From the NCBI RefSeq assembly GCF_009296265.1, contig NZ_WBJS01000002.1, forward strand, positions 186,001 through 250,000: a stretch of 64,000 nucleotides of DNA, read 5' to 3'. Numbering within the stretch: the first letter of the stretch is position 1; each line of letters opens with the position of its first letter. The position numbers and the translations under genes are program-made. A model generated the notes under the pieces. That model was not told the origin of the DNA, made no database searches, and saw only the letters and a list, made by a program, of their open reading frames with translations. Of this stretch, positions 26,532 through 34,750 are shown piece after piece. Source of the DNA: Thioclava sp. JE_KL1 (GTDB lineage Bacteria > Pseudomonadota > Alphaproteobacteria > Rhodobacterales > Rhodobacteraceae).

Positions 26532-28361
26532 ATGGCCGCCGATCTGACCCCGATCCTCGCATTTCTCGAAGGCGTCCACCCTTACGACAATCTGTCGCGC
26601 AACGAGCTGGAGCATGTCGCCAGTTCCTTCCGCCGCAGAGAATTGCCCGCTGGCGAAACCGTTTATTCCTATCGCGAGCCGCTCAAGGGCATCTACCTGA
26701 TCAAGCGCGGAGCGGTCGAAGTGACCGATCAGAACGGGGCGCTGGTCTCGATCCTCGGCGCACGCAACACCTTTGGCGAGCGCGGGCTGATGCGCGACGG
26801 TCTGGCCGCGACCACCGCGCGCACCACCGCCGAGACCGTGCTGCTGGAACTGCCGGTCGAAGAGTTCCGCGAGCTGTCGCAAAACGCCCCCGCCTTCGCG
26901 CGCTTCTTCAACCGCGTGCGCGGCGGCGAGACTCGCACCAATTCGATCGCGACGATGAAGATCGCCGATCTTCTGGCGCAGGAGCCGATGGGCTGCGCGC
27001 CCGAGACCACCGTCACCGAAGCCGCGCGGCAGATGCGCGATGCGCATATTTCCTCGCTCGGCGTGACCGATGGCGAGGGTGCGCTGGTGGGCATCGTCAC
27101 GGTGCGCGACCTGTCGAACAAGGTTCTGGCCGAAGGCCGCGCGCCCGATACGCCCGTGGGCGAGGTGATGACGCCCGATCCGGTGACGCTGACCCCCGAG
27201 GGGCTGGGCACGGACCTTCTGCATGTCATGCTGGAAAAGCGCGTCGGCCACCTGCCGATCACCGATCGCGGGCGCTTTGTGGGCATGATCACCCAGACCG
27301 ATCTGACCCGCTTTCAGGCCGTCAGCTCGGCCGTGCTGATCCGCGATGTGGCGGGCGCCGAGACCGTGCCGGAAATGGCTGCCGTCACCGCGCGCATCCC
27401 GCAGCTTCTGGTGCAACTCGTGGGCGGGCATCACGCGCATGAGGTCATCACCCGGCTGATCACCGATATCGCAGATGCGGTTACGCGCCGCCTGCTGAAG
27501 ATGGCCGAGGAGGCGCTGGGGCCGCCGCCCGTGCCCTATCTGTGGCTGGCCTGCGGCTCGCAGGGGCGCCAGGAGCAGACCGGCGTCTCCGATCAGGACA
27601 ATTGCCTGATCCTAGACGATGCCGTGACCGAGGCGGATATGGAGTATTTCCGCCAGCTCGCGAAGATCGTCTCGGACGGGCTGGACGCCTGCGGCTACGT
27701 TTATTGCCCCGGCGACATGATGGCGGCGAACCCGCGCTGGTGTCAGCCGGTTCACGTCTGGCGCGACTATTTCCGCGGCTGGATCGCCAAGCCCAACCCC
27801 GAGGCGCAGATGTTGGCCTCTGTGATGTTCGATCTGCGCGCGATCGGCGGCAACGGGGCGGGGCTGTTCCAGCAGTTGCAGGAGGAGACTCTGGCGAAGG
27901 CGTCGAAGAACTCGATCTTCGTCGCCCATATGATCGCCAACAGCCTCAAGCATCACCCGCCGCTGGGGCTGATCCGGGGCTTCGCCACGATCCGCTCGGG
28001 CGAGCATCGCAACCATATCGACATGAAGCATAACGGCGTGGTCCCGGTGACCGATCTCGCCCGCGTCTATGCGCTTCAGGGTCGCCTGCCCGAAGTGAAC
28101 ACCCGCGCCCGTCTGATCGAGGCCGAGCATGCCGGCGTGCTGAGCCATTCCGGCGCGCGCGATCTGGTCGAGGCCTATGATCTGATCGCGTCGATGCGGC
28201 TGGAGAACCAGGCGCATCTGGCCCGTTCGGGGCGCAAACCTGACAATTATCTCGCACCGTCGGACCTGTCCGATTTCGAGCGCTCCCACTTGCGGGATGC
28301 GTTCGTCGTGGTGCGGACCATGCAATCGGCCGCCGGACATGGCAAAGGCGCGATGAGCTGA
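26532..28361 (+). CDS. cNMP-binding/CBS/DUF294 nucleotidyltransferase-like protein
   Basis: Cytosolic protein of 609 residues with four parts: a cyclic-nucleotide-binding domain (about 10-130, IYLIKRGAVEV and FGERGL), a CBS pair (about 140-265) that would bind adenine nucleotides, a DUF294 nucleotidyltransferase-like domain (about 295-440) with a GlnD-like GSQGRQEQT...SDQDN site near 341-357, and a DUF294 C-terminal helical domain. It could sense cyclic nucleotides and adenylate charge and modify a partner; no substrate is known. Next to acs, adk and a symporter it is likely to regulate acetate use. It lies ten bases before the next gene. Confidence 0.9.
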   Translation: MAADLTPILAFLEGVHPYDNLSRNELEHVASSFRRRELPAGETVYSYREPLKGIYLIKRGAVEVTDQNGALVSILGARNTFGERGLMRDGLAATTARTTAETVLLELPVEEFRELSQNAPAFARFFNRVRGGETRTNSIATMKIADLLAQEPMGCAPETTVTEAARQMRDAHISSLGVTDGEGALVGIVTVRDLSNKVLAEGRAPDTPVGEVMTPDPVTLTPEGLGTDLLHVMLEKRVGHLPITDRGRFVGMITQTDLTRFQAVSSAVLIRDVAGAETVPEMAAVTARIPQLLVQLVGGHHAHEVITRLITDIADAVTRRLLKMAEEALGPPPVPYLWLACGSQGRQEQTGVSDQDNCLILDDAVTEADMEYFRQLAKIVSDGLDACGYVYCPGDMMAANPRWCQPVHVWRDYFRGWIAKPNPEAQMLASVMFDLRAIGGNGAGLFQQLQEETLAKASKNSIFVAHMIANSLKHHPPLGLIRGFATIRSGEHRNHIDMKHNGVVPVTDLARVYALQGRLPEVNTRARLIEAEHAGVLSHSGARDLVEAYDLIASMRLENQAHLARSGRKPDNYLAPSDLSDFERSHLRDAFVVVRTMQSAAGHGKGAMS

Positions 28362-28370
28362 GGAGAGCTT

Positions 28371-28907
28371 ATGACGAACGATTACATCTCGACCCTTGCT
28401 GCCGGCGCGCTTGCCGCTCTCGTGGTCTTCCTGCTCTCTCATCTGAGCAAGAAGTTCCGCGGCGAGAAGCTGCCGAAATGGGTGATGCCCGCAGCGGTCG
28501 GGGCGGCGCTGATCGGCTACACGGTCTGGAGCGAATATTCGTGGTATCCCAAGATGCGCGCGGACATGCCCGACACGGTCGTGGTGCTGCAGAAGATCGA
28601 CGAAAGCGTCGGCTGGCGGCCCTGGACCTATCTGGTGCCGATGGTCACCCGCTTCATGGCGGTCGATGCGGGCAAGGTGGAGCATCCTGTCGCGGGCAAG
28701 CCGGAACTGGCCGAGACGGATCTGCTGCTGATCGGGCGCTGGCAGAATTTGCAGACGGTGCCGACGGTCTATGACTGCAAGACCGACAGCCGCGCCGATT
28801 TGGTGAACGGGGCCACGCTGACGAAAGACGGAGAGCTGTCGGGCGGCGGCTGGCTGAAACTCACGCCCGACGACCCGGGGCTGAAAGCGGTATGCGCAGG
28901 AGGATGA
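28371..28907 (+). CDS. Conserved membrane-anchored protein of unknown function
   Basis: Protein of 178 residues with two N-terminal transmembrane helices (about 8-24 and 38-54) and a soluble domain of about 120 residues, possibly periplasmic, ending in CAGG. Two cysteines (in VYDCKT and AVCAGG) might form a disulfide. I do not recognise the family. A GAGGAG site precedes the ATG. It sits tightly between the cNMP/CBS protein and the response regulator, so it may be a further component of this signalling unit. Confidence 0.82.
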   Translation: MTNDYISTLAAGALAALVVFLLSHLSKKFRGEKLPKWVMPAAVGAALIGYTVWSEYSWYPKMRADMPDTVVVLQKIDESVGWRPWTYLVPMVTRFMAVDAGKVEHPVAGKPELAETDLLLIGRWQNLQTVPTVYDCKTDSRADLVNGATLTKDGELSGGGWLKLTPDDPGLKAVCAGG

Positions 28908-28911
28908 GACC

Positions 28912-29301
28912 ATGCCGGGGGGGAGGAAACATCGCGTTCTGATCGTGGAGGATGAGGACAATATCGCCATCGCGCTCGACTATCTGATGAGCCGCGAGGG
29001 GTTCGACCATGACCGGATCGATACCGGGCGCGGCGCGCTGGAGAAAATCCGCGAGACCCGCCCCGATCTGGTGCTCCTTGACGTGATGCTGCCCGAGGTC
29101 TCGGGCTACGAGATCTGCGAAGGCGTGCGCGCCGACAAGGGGCTCGGCGATGTGAAGATCCTGATGATGACCGCGCGCGGCTCCGCGATGGAGCGCCGCA
29201 AGGGCCTCGCGCTCGGTGCCGACGGTTTCATCGCCAAACCTTTCGAGCTGCGCGAGTTGCGCGAGGAGGTCCACCGCATTCTCGACGGGGAGACTGCCTG
29301 A
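28912..29301 (+). CDS. Single-domain response regulator (CheY-like)
   Basis: Receiver domain of 129 residues without an output domain. Conserved residues: acidic pair E13/D14, phosphoacceptor D57 (LVLLDVMLP), T87 (MMTARG) and K109 (AKPF). It should be phosphorylatable. It is encoded four bases after the small membrane protein and overlaps by one base the sensor-exonuclease gene, whose kinase part appears inactive, so the phosphodonor is unclear. Confidence 0.93.
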   Translation: MPGGRKHRVLIVEDEDNIAIALDYLMSREGFDHDRIDTGRGALEKIRETRPDLVLLDVMLPEVSGYEICEGVRADKGLGDVKILMMTARGSAMERRKGLALGADGFIAKPFELRELREEVHRILDGETA

Positions 29302-31397
29302 TGGACCTCACCCGGCTTTCCCTGCGCACCCGGGTGTTTCTGTTCTTCGCCGCCTTGGCGCTCGGCAATCTGGTGGCGCTGGTGGCGGGGCTGTGGTTCG
29401 GCTTCACCCGTCTGGGCGACCCTGAGCTTCTGAATGCGATGGTGATCGGCGGCGCGGTCGCGGGCTTCGTGATCCTCGGGCTGATCGCCTGGATCTGGTT
29501 TCTCTTCGACGAGAACGTGGCCAAGCCGATCGAGCGGCTCTCGGGGATGCTGCGCGCCCGCACCACGGCCGAGATCGAGGGCGATATGGACGCCGATATC
29601 GCGCGCTATCTGGGCGATCTTGCCCCCGCTGCGGCCTCGGTCACGCGCCACCTGTCGGAGACCCGAAACGCCCTGACCGAGGCCGTGCAGCGCGAGACCA
29701 CCCGGCTCGCGCAGGAAAAGGAACGGCTCGAGGCGCTCTTGTCGGATGTGCCGGTGGGCGTGCTGCTCTGCACCGCGGATCATCAGCTTGCCTTCTATAA
29801 CGGGCAGGCGGTGGAGCTTCTGGGCTCGGCCCATGCGCCGGGGCTGGATCGGCGCGTCTTCGACTATCTCAACCAGCCGCCCATCGCCCATGCCTATGAC
29901 CGGCTTCTGGCGACGGAAGATCCCGACGCGGCCTCGGACCTGCTCTGTTCGACGAAGGCGGAGGGCCGGGTGCTCGCCGCCCGGATGAGATTGCTGTCGG
30001 AGGGAGAAGATCACCATCTGAGCGCGCGCCCGGGCTACGTGCTGACGCTCCGCGACGTCTCGGGCGACATGGCCTCTCATGCGCAGCGCGAGCAGTTGAT
30101 GGACGAGCTGTTCGACCGCATCCGCCGCCCTGCCGCAGCCCTGCAATCGCTGATCGGTGTGCTGACCGCCGATGACGGCCCCGCGCCGGGCCCCGAGCGG
30201 GACCGGGTGCGCGAGGCCGCCAATTCCGAGGCCCATCACCTCTCCGCCGCGATCCACGAATTCTTCGAGCGCCACGAGGCGAACCGCGCCGATTGGTGGC
30301 CGCTCGCGATGATCCGCGCCTCCGATCTGGGCCAGGCGGTGGCCGCGCGGGTGACCGCCGAGGGCGGTGCCATCCTGCCGGTCACGGCGGGTCTGATGCT
30401 CCGCTGCGAGGGCTTCGAGATGGTGGCCCTGCTGGCGGGGCTGGTGCGCCGCTTGACCGACCGGCGCGACTTCCGGCTGGAGATCACCGAGGACGGCCCC
30501 GGCGCGCTGATCGCGCTGGAATGGGAGGGCGCGCCGGTGCCGATCGCGGAGCTGGAGGGCTGGCTCGATCAGCCGCTCGATGTCGGGCTGGAGGACGTCA
30601 CCGGGCATCGCGTGCTGACCACCCATGCCGCCGAAATCTGGCCCGAGAAGCTGGGCGACACGCGTGCGCGGCTTTGCATCCCGCTGCGCGAGGCGCGCCA
30701 TGTCACCAAGCGCCCGAAACCGGTGCCGCGCGCGGTGGTCTACGATTTCGACCTGCTCTCGCGCGAGCGCGTCGCCGAGATCGCCGACACGCCGCTGACC
30801 GATCTGACCTATGTCGTCTTCGACACCGAGACGACGGGCCTACTGCCCACCGAGGGCGACGAGATCGTGCAGATCGCCGCCGTGCGCATCGTTAACGGGC
30901 GGCGGATCGATACCGAGGTCTTCGATACGCTCGTCGATCCCAAACGCTCGATCCCGCCCGGCTCGACCGAGGTGCATGGCATCTCTAACGCGATGGTCGA
31001 AGGCGCGCCGGACATTGCGAAGGTCGGGCGCGATTTCCACCGCTTCGCCGAGGGGGCGGTGCTGATCGCGCATAACGCGCCTTTCGACATGGAATTCCTG
31101 CATCGTAAGGAGGTGGCGATCGGCGAACGGTTCGATCACCCGATCCTCGACACGGTGCTGCTGTCGGCGGTGGTGTTCGGGCAATCCGAGAGCCACACGC
31201 TCGACGCGCTGACCCATCGCCTCGGCATCACCATCCCCGAGGAGGCGCGCCACACCGCGATCGGCGACACGGTCGCGACAGCGGATGCCTTCCTGAAGAT
31301 GCTGCCAGCGCTGCAGGCGCGGGGCTTGCGGACCTTCGGCGAATTGGTGGCCGAACTGCGCAAACACGGGCGGCTGATCAAGGATCTGAACGGGTAG
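29301..31397 (+). CDS. Membrane sensor (degenerate kinase) fused to DEDDh 3'-5' exonuclease
   Basis: Protein of 698 residues. Order: two transmembrane helices (about 12-34 and 47-69), HAMP-like linker (70-120), coiled coil, PAS (145-240), a region resembling a histidine-kinase dimerisation domain (about 262-310), a degenerate HATPase-like domain (about 320-465) and a C-terminal DnaQ-type exonuclease (about 500-698). In the H-box-like FDRIRRPAAAL the phosphoacceptor His position is Asp272, and clear N and G1 boxes are absent, so kinase activity is unlikely. The exonuclease has a full DEDDh set: D508, E510 (FDTETTGL), D596 (HNAPFD), H651 and D656 (HTAIGD). It may be a signal-controlled nuclease at the membrane; the true substrate is unknown. 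It is last in the acetate module. Confidence 0.88.
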   Translation: MDLTRLSLRTRVFLFFAALALGNLVALVAGLWFGFTRLGDPELLNAMVIGGAVAGFVILGLIAWIWFLFDENVAKPIERLSGMLRARTTAEIEGDMDADIARYLGDLAPAAASVTRHLSETRNALTEAVQRETTRLAQEKERLEALLSDVPVGVLLCTADHQLAFYNGQAVELLGSAHAPGLDRRVFDYLNQPPIAHAYDRLLATEDPDAASDLLCSTKAEGRVLAARMRLLSEGEDHHLSARPGYVLTLRDVSGDMASHAQREQLMDELFDRIRRPAAALQSLIGVLTADDGPAPGPERDRVREAANSEAHHLSAAIHEFFERHEANRADWWPLAMIRASDLGQAVAARVTAEGGAILPVTAGLMLRCEGFEMVALLAGLVRRLTDRRDFRLEITEDGPGALIALEWEGAPVPIAELEGWLDQPLDVGLEDVTGHRVLTTHAAEIWPEKLGDTRARLCIPLREARHVTKRPKPVPRAVVYDFDLLSRERVAEIADTPLTDLTYVVFDTETTGLLPTEGDEIVQIAAVRIVNGRRIDTEVFDTLVDPKRSIPPGSTEVHGISNAMVEGAPDIAKVGRDFHRFAEGAVLIAHNAPFDMEFLHRKEVAIGERFDHPILDTVLLSAVVFGQSESHTLDALTHRLGITIPEEARHTAIGDTVATADAFLKMLPALQARGLRTFGELVAELRKHGRLIKDLNG

Positions 31398-31444
31398 GGC
31401 GCGCTGCCCCCCCGTCGCCGTAGGGCGACAAGACTTTAGGGAGA

Positions 31445-31459
31445 GGGGGCTCTGCCCCC
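31445..31459. terminator. Hairpin downstream of the exonuclease gene
   Basis: A 6-bp G/C stem (GGGGGC / GCCCCC) with a TCT loop, extendable with a bulge, lies between the convergent exonuclease and arsC genes. Candidate terminator without a strong U-run. Confidence 0.4.
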
Positions 31460-31480
31460 ATCTCCTCCGGAGATTCCCCC

Positions 31481-31537
31481 GGGATATTTTGGCCAAGGCG
31501 AAGAAGCTGTTTTGCTTCTCCTTGATTGAAATATCCC
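31481..31537. repeat. Long imperfect inverted repeat, probable dispersed intergenic element
   Basis: GGGATATTTTGGCCAAGGCG... at 31481 pairs with ...CTTGATTGAAATATCCC ending at 31537, giving a long imperfect stem around a GAAGC/GCTTC tip. Similar GGGATATTT...AAGGxGAAG elements are, as I remember, common between genes in Rhodobacterales. It may end transcription from both sides. Confidence 0.45.
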
Positions 31538-31560
31538 AGGGTGAATTCGGCGGAGCCGAA

Positions 31561-31577
31561 GAGGGGCAGCGCCCCTC
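31561..31577 (-). terminator. Hairpin at the end of arsC
   Basis: A perfect 7-bp stem GAGGGGC / GCCCCTC with a three-base loop lies immediately downstream of the arsC stop. Probable terminator element, weak U-run. Confidence 0.45.
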
Positions 31578-31581
31578 AACC

Positions 31582-31911
31582 TTAAAGGATTTCGAGAACC
31601 GTCTCTGGCGGGCGGCCGATGCGGGCCGCCGTGTCCGTCAGCACGAGCGGGCGTTCGATCAGCTTCGGATTGGCGCTCAGCGCCGAGAGGATTTCGTTCT
31701 CATCGGCGTCTTTCGGCAGGTCCGTATCCTTCCAGCGGATCATCGCAGCGGCGGGCTGGCCGAGTTTCATCAGCGCGTCCTGCAGCTCGGCCATGGTCGG
31801 CGGCTCTTTCTGGTAGTCGCGGACCTGCGGAGCGATCCCGCGGGTTTCGAGCAGCTTCAGCGTCTCGCGCGATTTCGAGCAGCGCGGATTGTGCCAGATC
31901 GTTACAGCCAT
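31582..31911 (-). CDS. arsC: Arsenate reductase (ArsC, glutaredoxin-dependent type)
   Basis: Protein of 109 residues of the ArsC/Spx-like thioredoxin-fold family. The catalytic cysteine lies in [12 protein letters not shown] (Cys11). [15 protein letters not shown] has the conserved RP motif. In true ArsC it reduces arsenate to arsenite using glutathione and glutaredoxin. No other ars genes are near, so a YffB-like role is equally possible. Its start overlaps the pyrD stop by ten bases, forming one operon with pyrD and the DUF952 gene. Confidence 0.87.
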   Translation of the reverse strand: MAVTIWHNPRCSKSRETLKLLETRGIAPQVRDYQKEPPTMAELQDALMKLGQPAAAMIRWKDTDLPKDADENEILSALSANPKLIERPLVLTDTAARIGRPPETVLEIL

Positions 31912-32963
31912 TTGTCCCTCCCGGTGCCAATTGCCTCGGAAACGCTGGCGAAGCCGTCGCGTTCCAGAAGCCGATCGAGGCCGCGCGCGATATCGGCGGC
32001 CAGCGAGAGGCCCGAGAAGACCATCGCGGTATAGAGCTGCACCGCCGAGGCACCCGCGCGGATTTTCTCGTAGGCCTGCTCGGCAGAGCCCACGCCGCCC
32101 ACGCCGATCAGCGGCAGCGCGCCCGCGGTATGCTGCGACAGCTGCGCCAGAACGCGGGTCGATTTCTCGAACAGAGGCGCGCCGGAGAGGCCGCCCTGAT
32201 CGGACGGATTGGGCGAGGTCAGCCCCTCGCGCGAGAGCGTCGTATTGGTCGCGATGATCCCGTCGATCCCGCTTTCCAGCGCGACCTCGGCGATCTCGGC
32301 CAGTTCCTCGGCGCTCAGATCGGGGGCGATTTTCAGGAAGACCGGAATGCGCCGCGCGAGGATGTCGCGGGTCTCGATCACGCCTGCCAGCAGCGCCGAA
32401 AGCGCGGCTTTGCCCTGCAGGTCGCGCAGCTTCTCGGTGTTGGGCGAGGAGACGTTGACCGTCGCGAAATCGAGATGCGGTCCGGCATGGGCCAGCACGG
32501 TCGCGAAATCTTTCGCGCGGTCGGCGGCGTCTTTGTTCGCCCCGAGATTGAGCCCCACCGGAATGCCTTGCGGGCGCTTTGCCAGCCGCTCGGTGATCGG
32601 TCCCATGCCCTGATTGTTGAAGCCGAAGCGATTGATCGCGGCGCGATCGGCGGGCAGACGCCAGAGGCGCGGCGGCAGGTTGCCTTCCTGTGCGCGGGGC
32701 GTTGCGGCACCGACTTCGATGAAGCCGAAGCCTGCGCGCATCAGCTGCGGCACGGCCTCGGCATTCTTGTCGAAGCCTGCGGCGAGGCCCACCGGGTTCA
32801 GAAGCGACATCCCCGCCAGATCGGTCTTCAGTCGCGGCGAGGTGATCGGGCCTGGCAGGGGCGCGAGCCCCATCCGCAATGCGCGCAGCGACAGGCCATG
32901 GGCCTTTTCCGGGTCGATCTTCTGGAAGGCCGCAAGGCCCACGCGCTCGATCAGGGTGGTCAC
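31902..32963 (-). CDS. pyrD: Dihydroorotate dehydrogenase (quinone), class 2
   Basis: Class 2, membrane-associated dihydroorotate dehydrogenase of 353 residues; oxidises dihydroorotate to orotate and passes electrons to quinone. [30 protein letters not shown] with the catalytic Ser, and [20 protein letters not shown] for FMN phosphate are all present. The N-terminal helix ([20 protein letters not shown]) is the class 2 membrane-association element. Translation starts at GTG 32963, overlapping the DUF952 stop (GTGA), so a longer reading frame upstream is spurious. Confidence 0.95.
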   Translation of the reverse strand: MTTLIERVGLAAFQKIDPEKAHGLSLRALRMGLAPLPGPITSPRLKTDLAGMSLLNPVGLAAGFDKNAEAVPQLMRAGFGFIEVGAATPRAQEGNLPPRLWRLPADRAAINRFGFNNQGMGPITERLAKRPQGIPVGLNLGANKDAADRAKDFATVLAHAGPHLDFATVNVSSPNTEKLRDLQGKAALSALLAGVIETRDILARRIPVFLKIAPDLSAEELAEIAEVALESGIDGIIATNTTLSREGLTSPNPSDQGGLSGAPLFEKSTRVLAQLSQHTAGALPLIGVGGVGSAEQAYEKIRAGASAVQLYTAMVFSGLSLAADIARGLDRLLERDGFASVSEAIGTGRDKWL

Positions 32964-33298
32964 GACATTTCCTTCGGGAAGATATGGCCCGCCGCGCCCA
33001 GGGGCAGGGCGTGGTCCCAGACGACTTCGCTGAGATGCAGCGGGCGGTAGAGATGCGGGAAGAGCTGATCGCGGCGCGAGGGCTCCCATTTCAGATCTGC
33101 GCCCATCGCGGTGGAATCGAAGGCGACCAGCACCAGATCGGATTCGCCCGCGAAATGTTTCGCGGCCGTTTCGACGACCTGATCGGCGGTGGAGAAATGG
33201 ATATAGCCGTCCGCGAGGTCGACCGGCGCGCCGAGCGTGTGCCCGGCTTCGCGAAATGCATCCCATTCGGGGCGGCGGAGGATTTTGTAAATCAACAT
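32960..33298 (-). CDS. DUF952 family protein
   Basis: Protein of 112 residues of the DUF952 family: [15 protein letters not shown] at the start, [20 protein letters not shown], and WDHALPLG are typical. Family function is unknown; structurally it is related to ADP-ribosyltransferase-like folds. It starts at ATG 33298 and is translationally coupled to pyrD. Confidence 0.88.
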   Translation of the reverse strand: MLIYKILRRPEWDAFREAGHTLGAPVDLADGYIHFSTADQVVETAAKHFAGESDLVLVAFDSTAMGADLKWEPSRRDQLFPHLYRPLHLSEVVWDHALPLGAAGHIFPKEMS

Positions 33299-33377
33299 GG
33301 CTTTCCCTTGCCCGAAAACGCGCCGTCCGGTCAAGCGTGGGGCTTGTGCTGCGCGCGTGGGGGCATAGCTTTGTGCC

Positions 33378-34046
33378 ATGTGCGGACGTATGGCCAACAC
33401 TCTTCCCGTCGATGCGATGGCGCGTCTGTTCAAGGCGGTGCCGGGCAATGACGTGCCCGATGGCGAACGGTTCAACATCTGCCCGACCCAGAGCCTGCCG
33501 GTCTGTGTCTCCGGTGAGGGGCAGCGGCAGTTGCGGGCGATGCGCTGGGGCTTCATCCCGCATTGGTACAAGACGCCGACGGATGGGCCTTTGCTGATCA
33601 ACGCGCGGTCCGAGACCGTGGCGGAGAAGCCCGCTTTCCGGGCGGCGATCCGGTCGCGGCGCTGCCTGATCCCGGCGGACGGGTTTTACGAATGGCATCG
33701 CGAGGGCGAGGCGAAGCTGCCTTTCTACGTTTCGCGCAAGGACGGCGCGCCGATGGTGTTCGGCGGGCTCTGGCAGGACTGGGAGAAGGGTGGCGAGTTG
33801 CTGACCACCTGCGCCATCGTGACCTTGCCGGCGGGGTCGACCCTCGCCCCGATCCATCACCGCGAGCCGCTGGTTCTCGAGGAGGCGGATTGGGCGAAAT
33901 GGCTGGGAGAAGAAGGGCATGGCGCGGCGACCCTGATGCAGCCAAGGCTCGAGGGCATCCTGCAGGCGTGGCGCGTGGGCCAGGAGGTCAATTCGAACCG
34001 CGCCTCGGGGCCGGGTTTGCGCGAACCTCTTGCGGATCGCGCTTGA
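33378..34046 (+). CDS. SOS response-associated peptidase (SRAP/YedK, HMCES-like)
   Basis: Protein of 222 residues. MCGRMANT exposes catalytic Cys2 after Met removal; [17 protein letters not shown] (Glu of the active site) and PIHHREPL are the other SRAP motifs. Family members form a thiazolidine crosslink with abasic sites in single-stranded DNA and shield them. Length is normal. It diverges from DUF952 and precedes tRNA-Gly. I see no clear LexA box before it. Confidence 0.92.
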   Translation: MCGRMANTLPVDAMARLFKAVPGNDVPDGERFNICPTQSLPVCVSGEGQRQLRAMRWGFIPHWYKTPTDGPLLINARSETVAEKPAFRAAIRSRRCLIPADGFYEWHREGEAKLPFYVSRKDGAPMVFGGLWQDWEKGGELLTTCAIVTLPAGSTLAPIHHREPLVLEEADWAKWLGEEGHGAATLMQPRLEGILQAWRVGQEVNSNRASGPGLREPLADRA

Positions 34047-34082
34047 ACGGCGCGGCGTGGCCCGCTAAGGAGAGGCCAGAGC

Positions 34083-34156
34083 GCGGGTGTAGCTCAATGG
34101 TAGAGCCGCAGCCTTCCAAGCTGAAGACGTGGGTTCGATTCCCATCACCCGCTCCA
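34083..34156 (+). tRNA. tRNA-Gly (anticodon TCC)
   Basis: A 74-base cloverleaf with encoded CCA. The acceptor stem pairs GCGGGTG with CACCCGC, the D arm is GCTCAATGGTAGAGC, the anticodon loop is CTTCCAA (TCC, reading GGA/GGG), and the T loop is TTCGATT. It sits just after the SRAP gene. Confidence 0.97.
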
Positions 34157-34192
34157 TTCCCCCAGATCACAGCGATACGCGTCTTCGAGACG

Positions 34193-34221
34193 AAAAAACC
34201 GCCCGAGGGACGATCGGGCGG
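34193..34221 (-). terminator. Intrinsic terminator of hemP
   Basis: On the minus strand an 8-bp stem (CCGCCCGA / TCGGGCGG) is followed by six T residues (A-run at 34193-34198 on the plus strand), 41 bases after the hemP stop. It fits a strong intrinsic terminator and also insulates the tRNA. Confidence 0.8.
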
Positions 34222-34261
34222 CTTCAGACGTTCGGGGTGTGTGGGGCGCGCAGTGTTGCGC

Positions 34262-34411
34262 TCATTTGGTCAGGATCAGCTTGCCCGCCTTGGTGATGCG
34301 CAGCGTATAGACCTGACCGTCCAGCACGATATGGGCGAGGTTGCCCTTGCCGGTCAGAACCTCTGCGTCATGGACGGGCAGGGCGTTGGCGAAGCTTTCA
34401 TTGATGCTCAT
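34262..34411 (-). CDS. hemP: Hemin uptake protein HemP
   Basis: Protein of 49 residues of the HemP family. The C-terminal half has the family core GQVYTLRITKAGKLILTK, which matches the typical HEGxxYxLRxTRxGKLILTK pattern. HemP acts as an activator of heme receptor expression or assists uptake in other bacteria; details are uncertain. Start ATG 34411 forms an ATGA overlap with the stop of a 55-residue upstream gene; the longer GTG start at 34480 is not needed. No heme receptor gene is adjacent here. Confidence 0.88.
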   Translation of the reverse strand: MSINESFANALPVHDAEVLTGKGNLAHIVLDGQVYTLRITKAGKLILTK

Positions 34412-34575
34412 CTGCGGCCTCCCTCGATGCGGTCGAGCGTCGCTTCGAGCGCGCTCTGGCCCGGGGGGAAGCCACTGCACAGCGCCTCGACGATGTCGCG
34501 CAGGCTCAGCGGTGGATCAATATCAACATGCGTGTCGGCCCGGTATCGGGGGCCGGGGGAAGAGGGGCGTTTCAT
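34408..34575 (-). CDS. Small gene coupled to hemP, unknown function
   Basis: Reading frame of 55 codons starting ATG 34575 and ending with TGA that overlaps the hemP start. The product is soluble with a C-terminal part (SLRDIVEALCSGFPPGQSALEATLDRIE) predicted as helices. I know no family. Support comes from the ATGA coupling and normal codon use; no experimental or homology evidence is available. The AT-rich stretch at 34620-34690 upstream may carry the iron-regulated promoter. Confidence 0.55.
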   Translation of the reverse strand: MKRPSSPGPRYRADTHVDIDPPLSLRDIVEALCSGFPPGQSALEATLDRIEGGRR

Positions 34576-34750
34576 CTCCGGTCTCCATCTCGCGAAAGCG
34601 GCTCGTCGGGGATCGACTGGCTGATGAAAATAACCTGAGTGAAATGATCGGAATTGTAAAGGCGATTCTTTTACTAAGGAATTGCACAGATCGCTCTGCG
34701 CCCACGCAGACATAATTCGGGAACCATTCGGGATCAGTCGGCGGGGCGGA

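Noticed and set aside
24402-27440. A 1,012-codon minus-strand open frame opposite the symporter and cNMP/CBS genes
   Set aside because: Low-complexity Arg/His/Gly-rich translation typical of antisense frames in GC-rich genomes; the plus-strand genes are well supported.
31582-31911. An arsenic resistance island
   Set aside because: arsC stands alone in an operon with pyrD; no arsR, arsB or acr3 is nearby.
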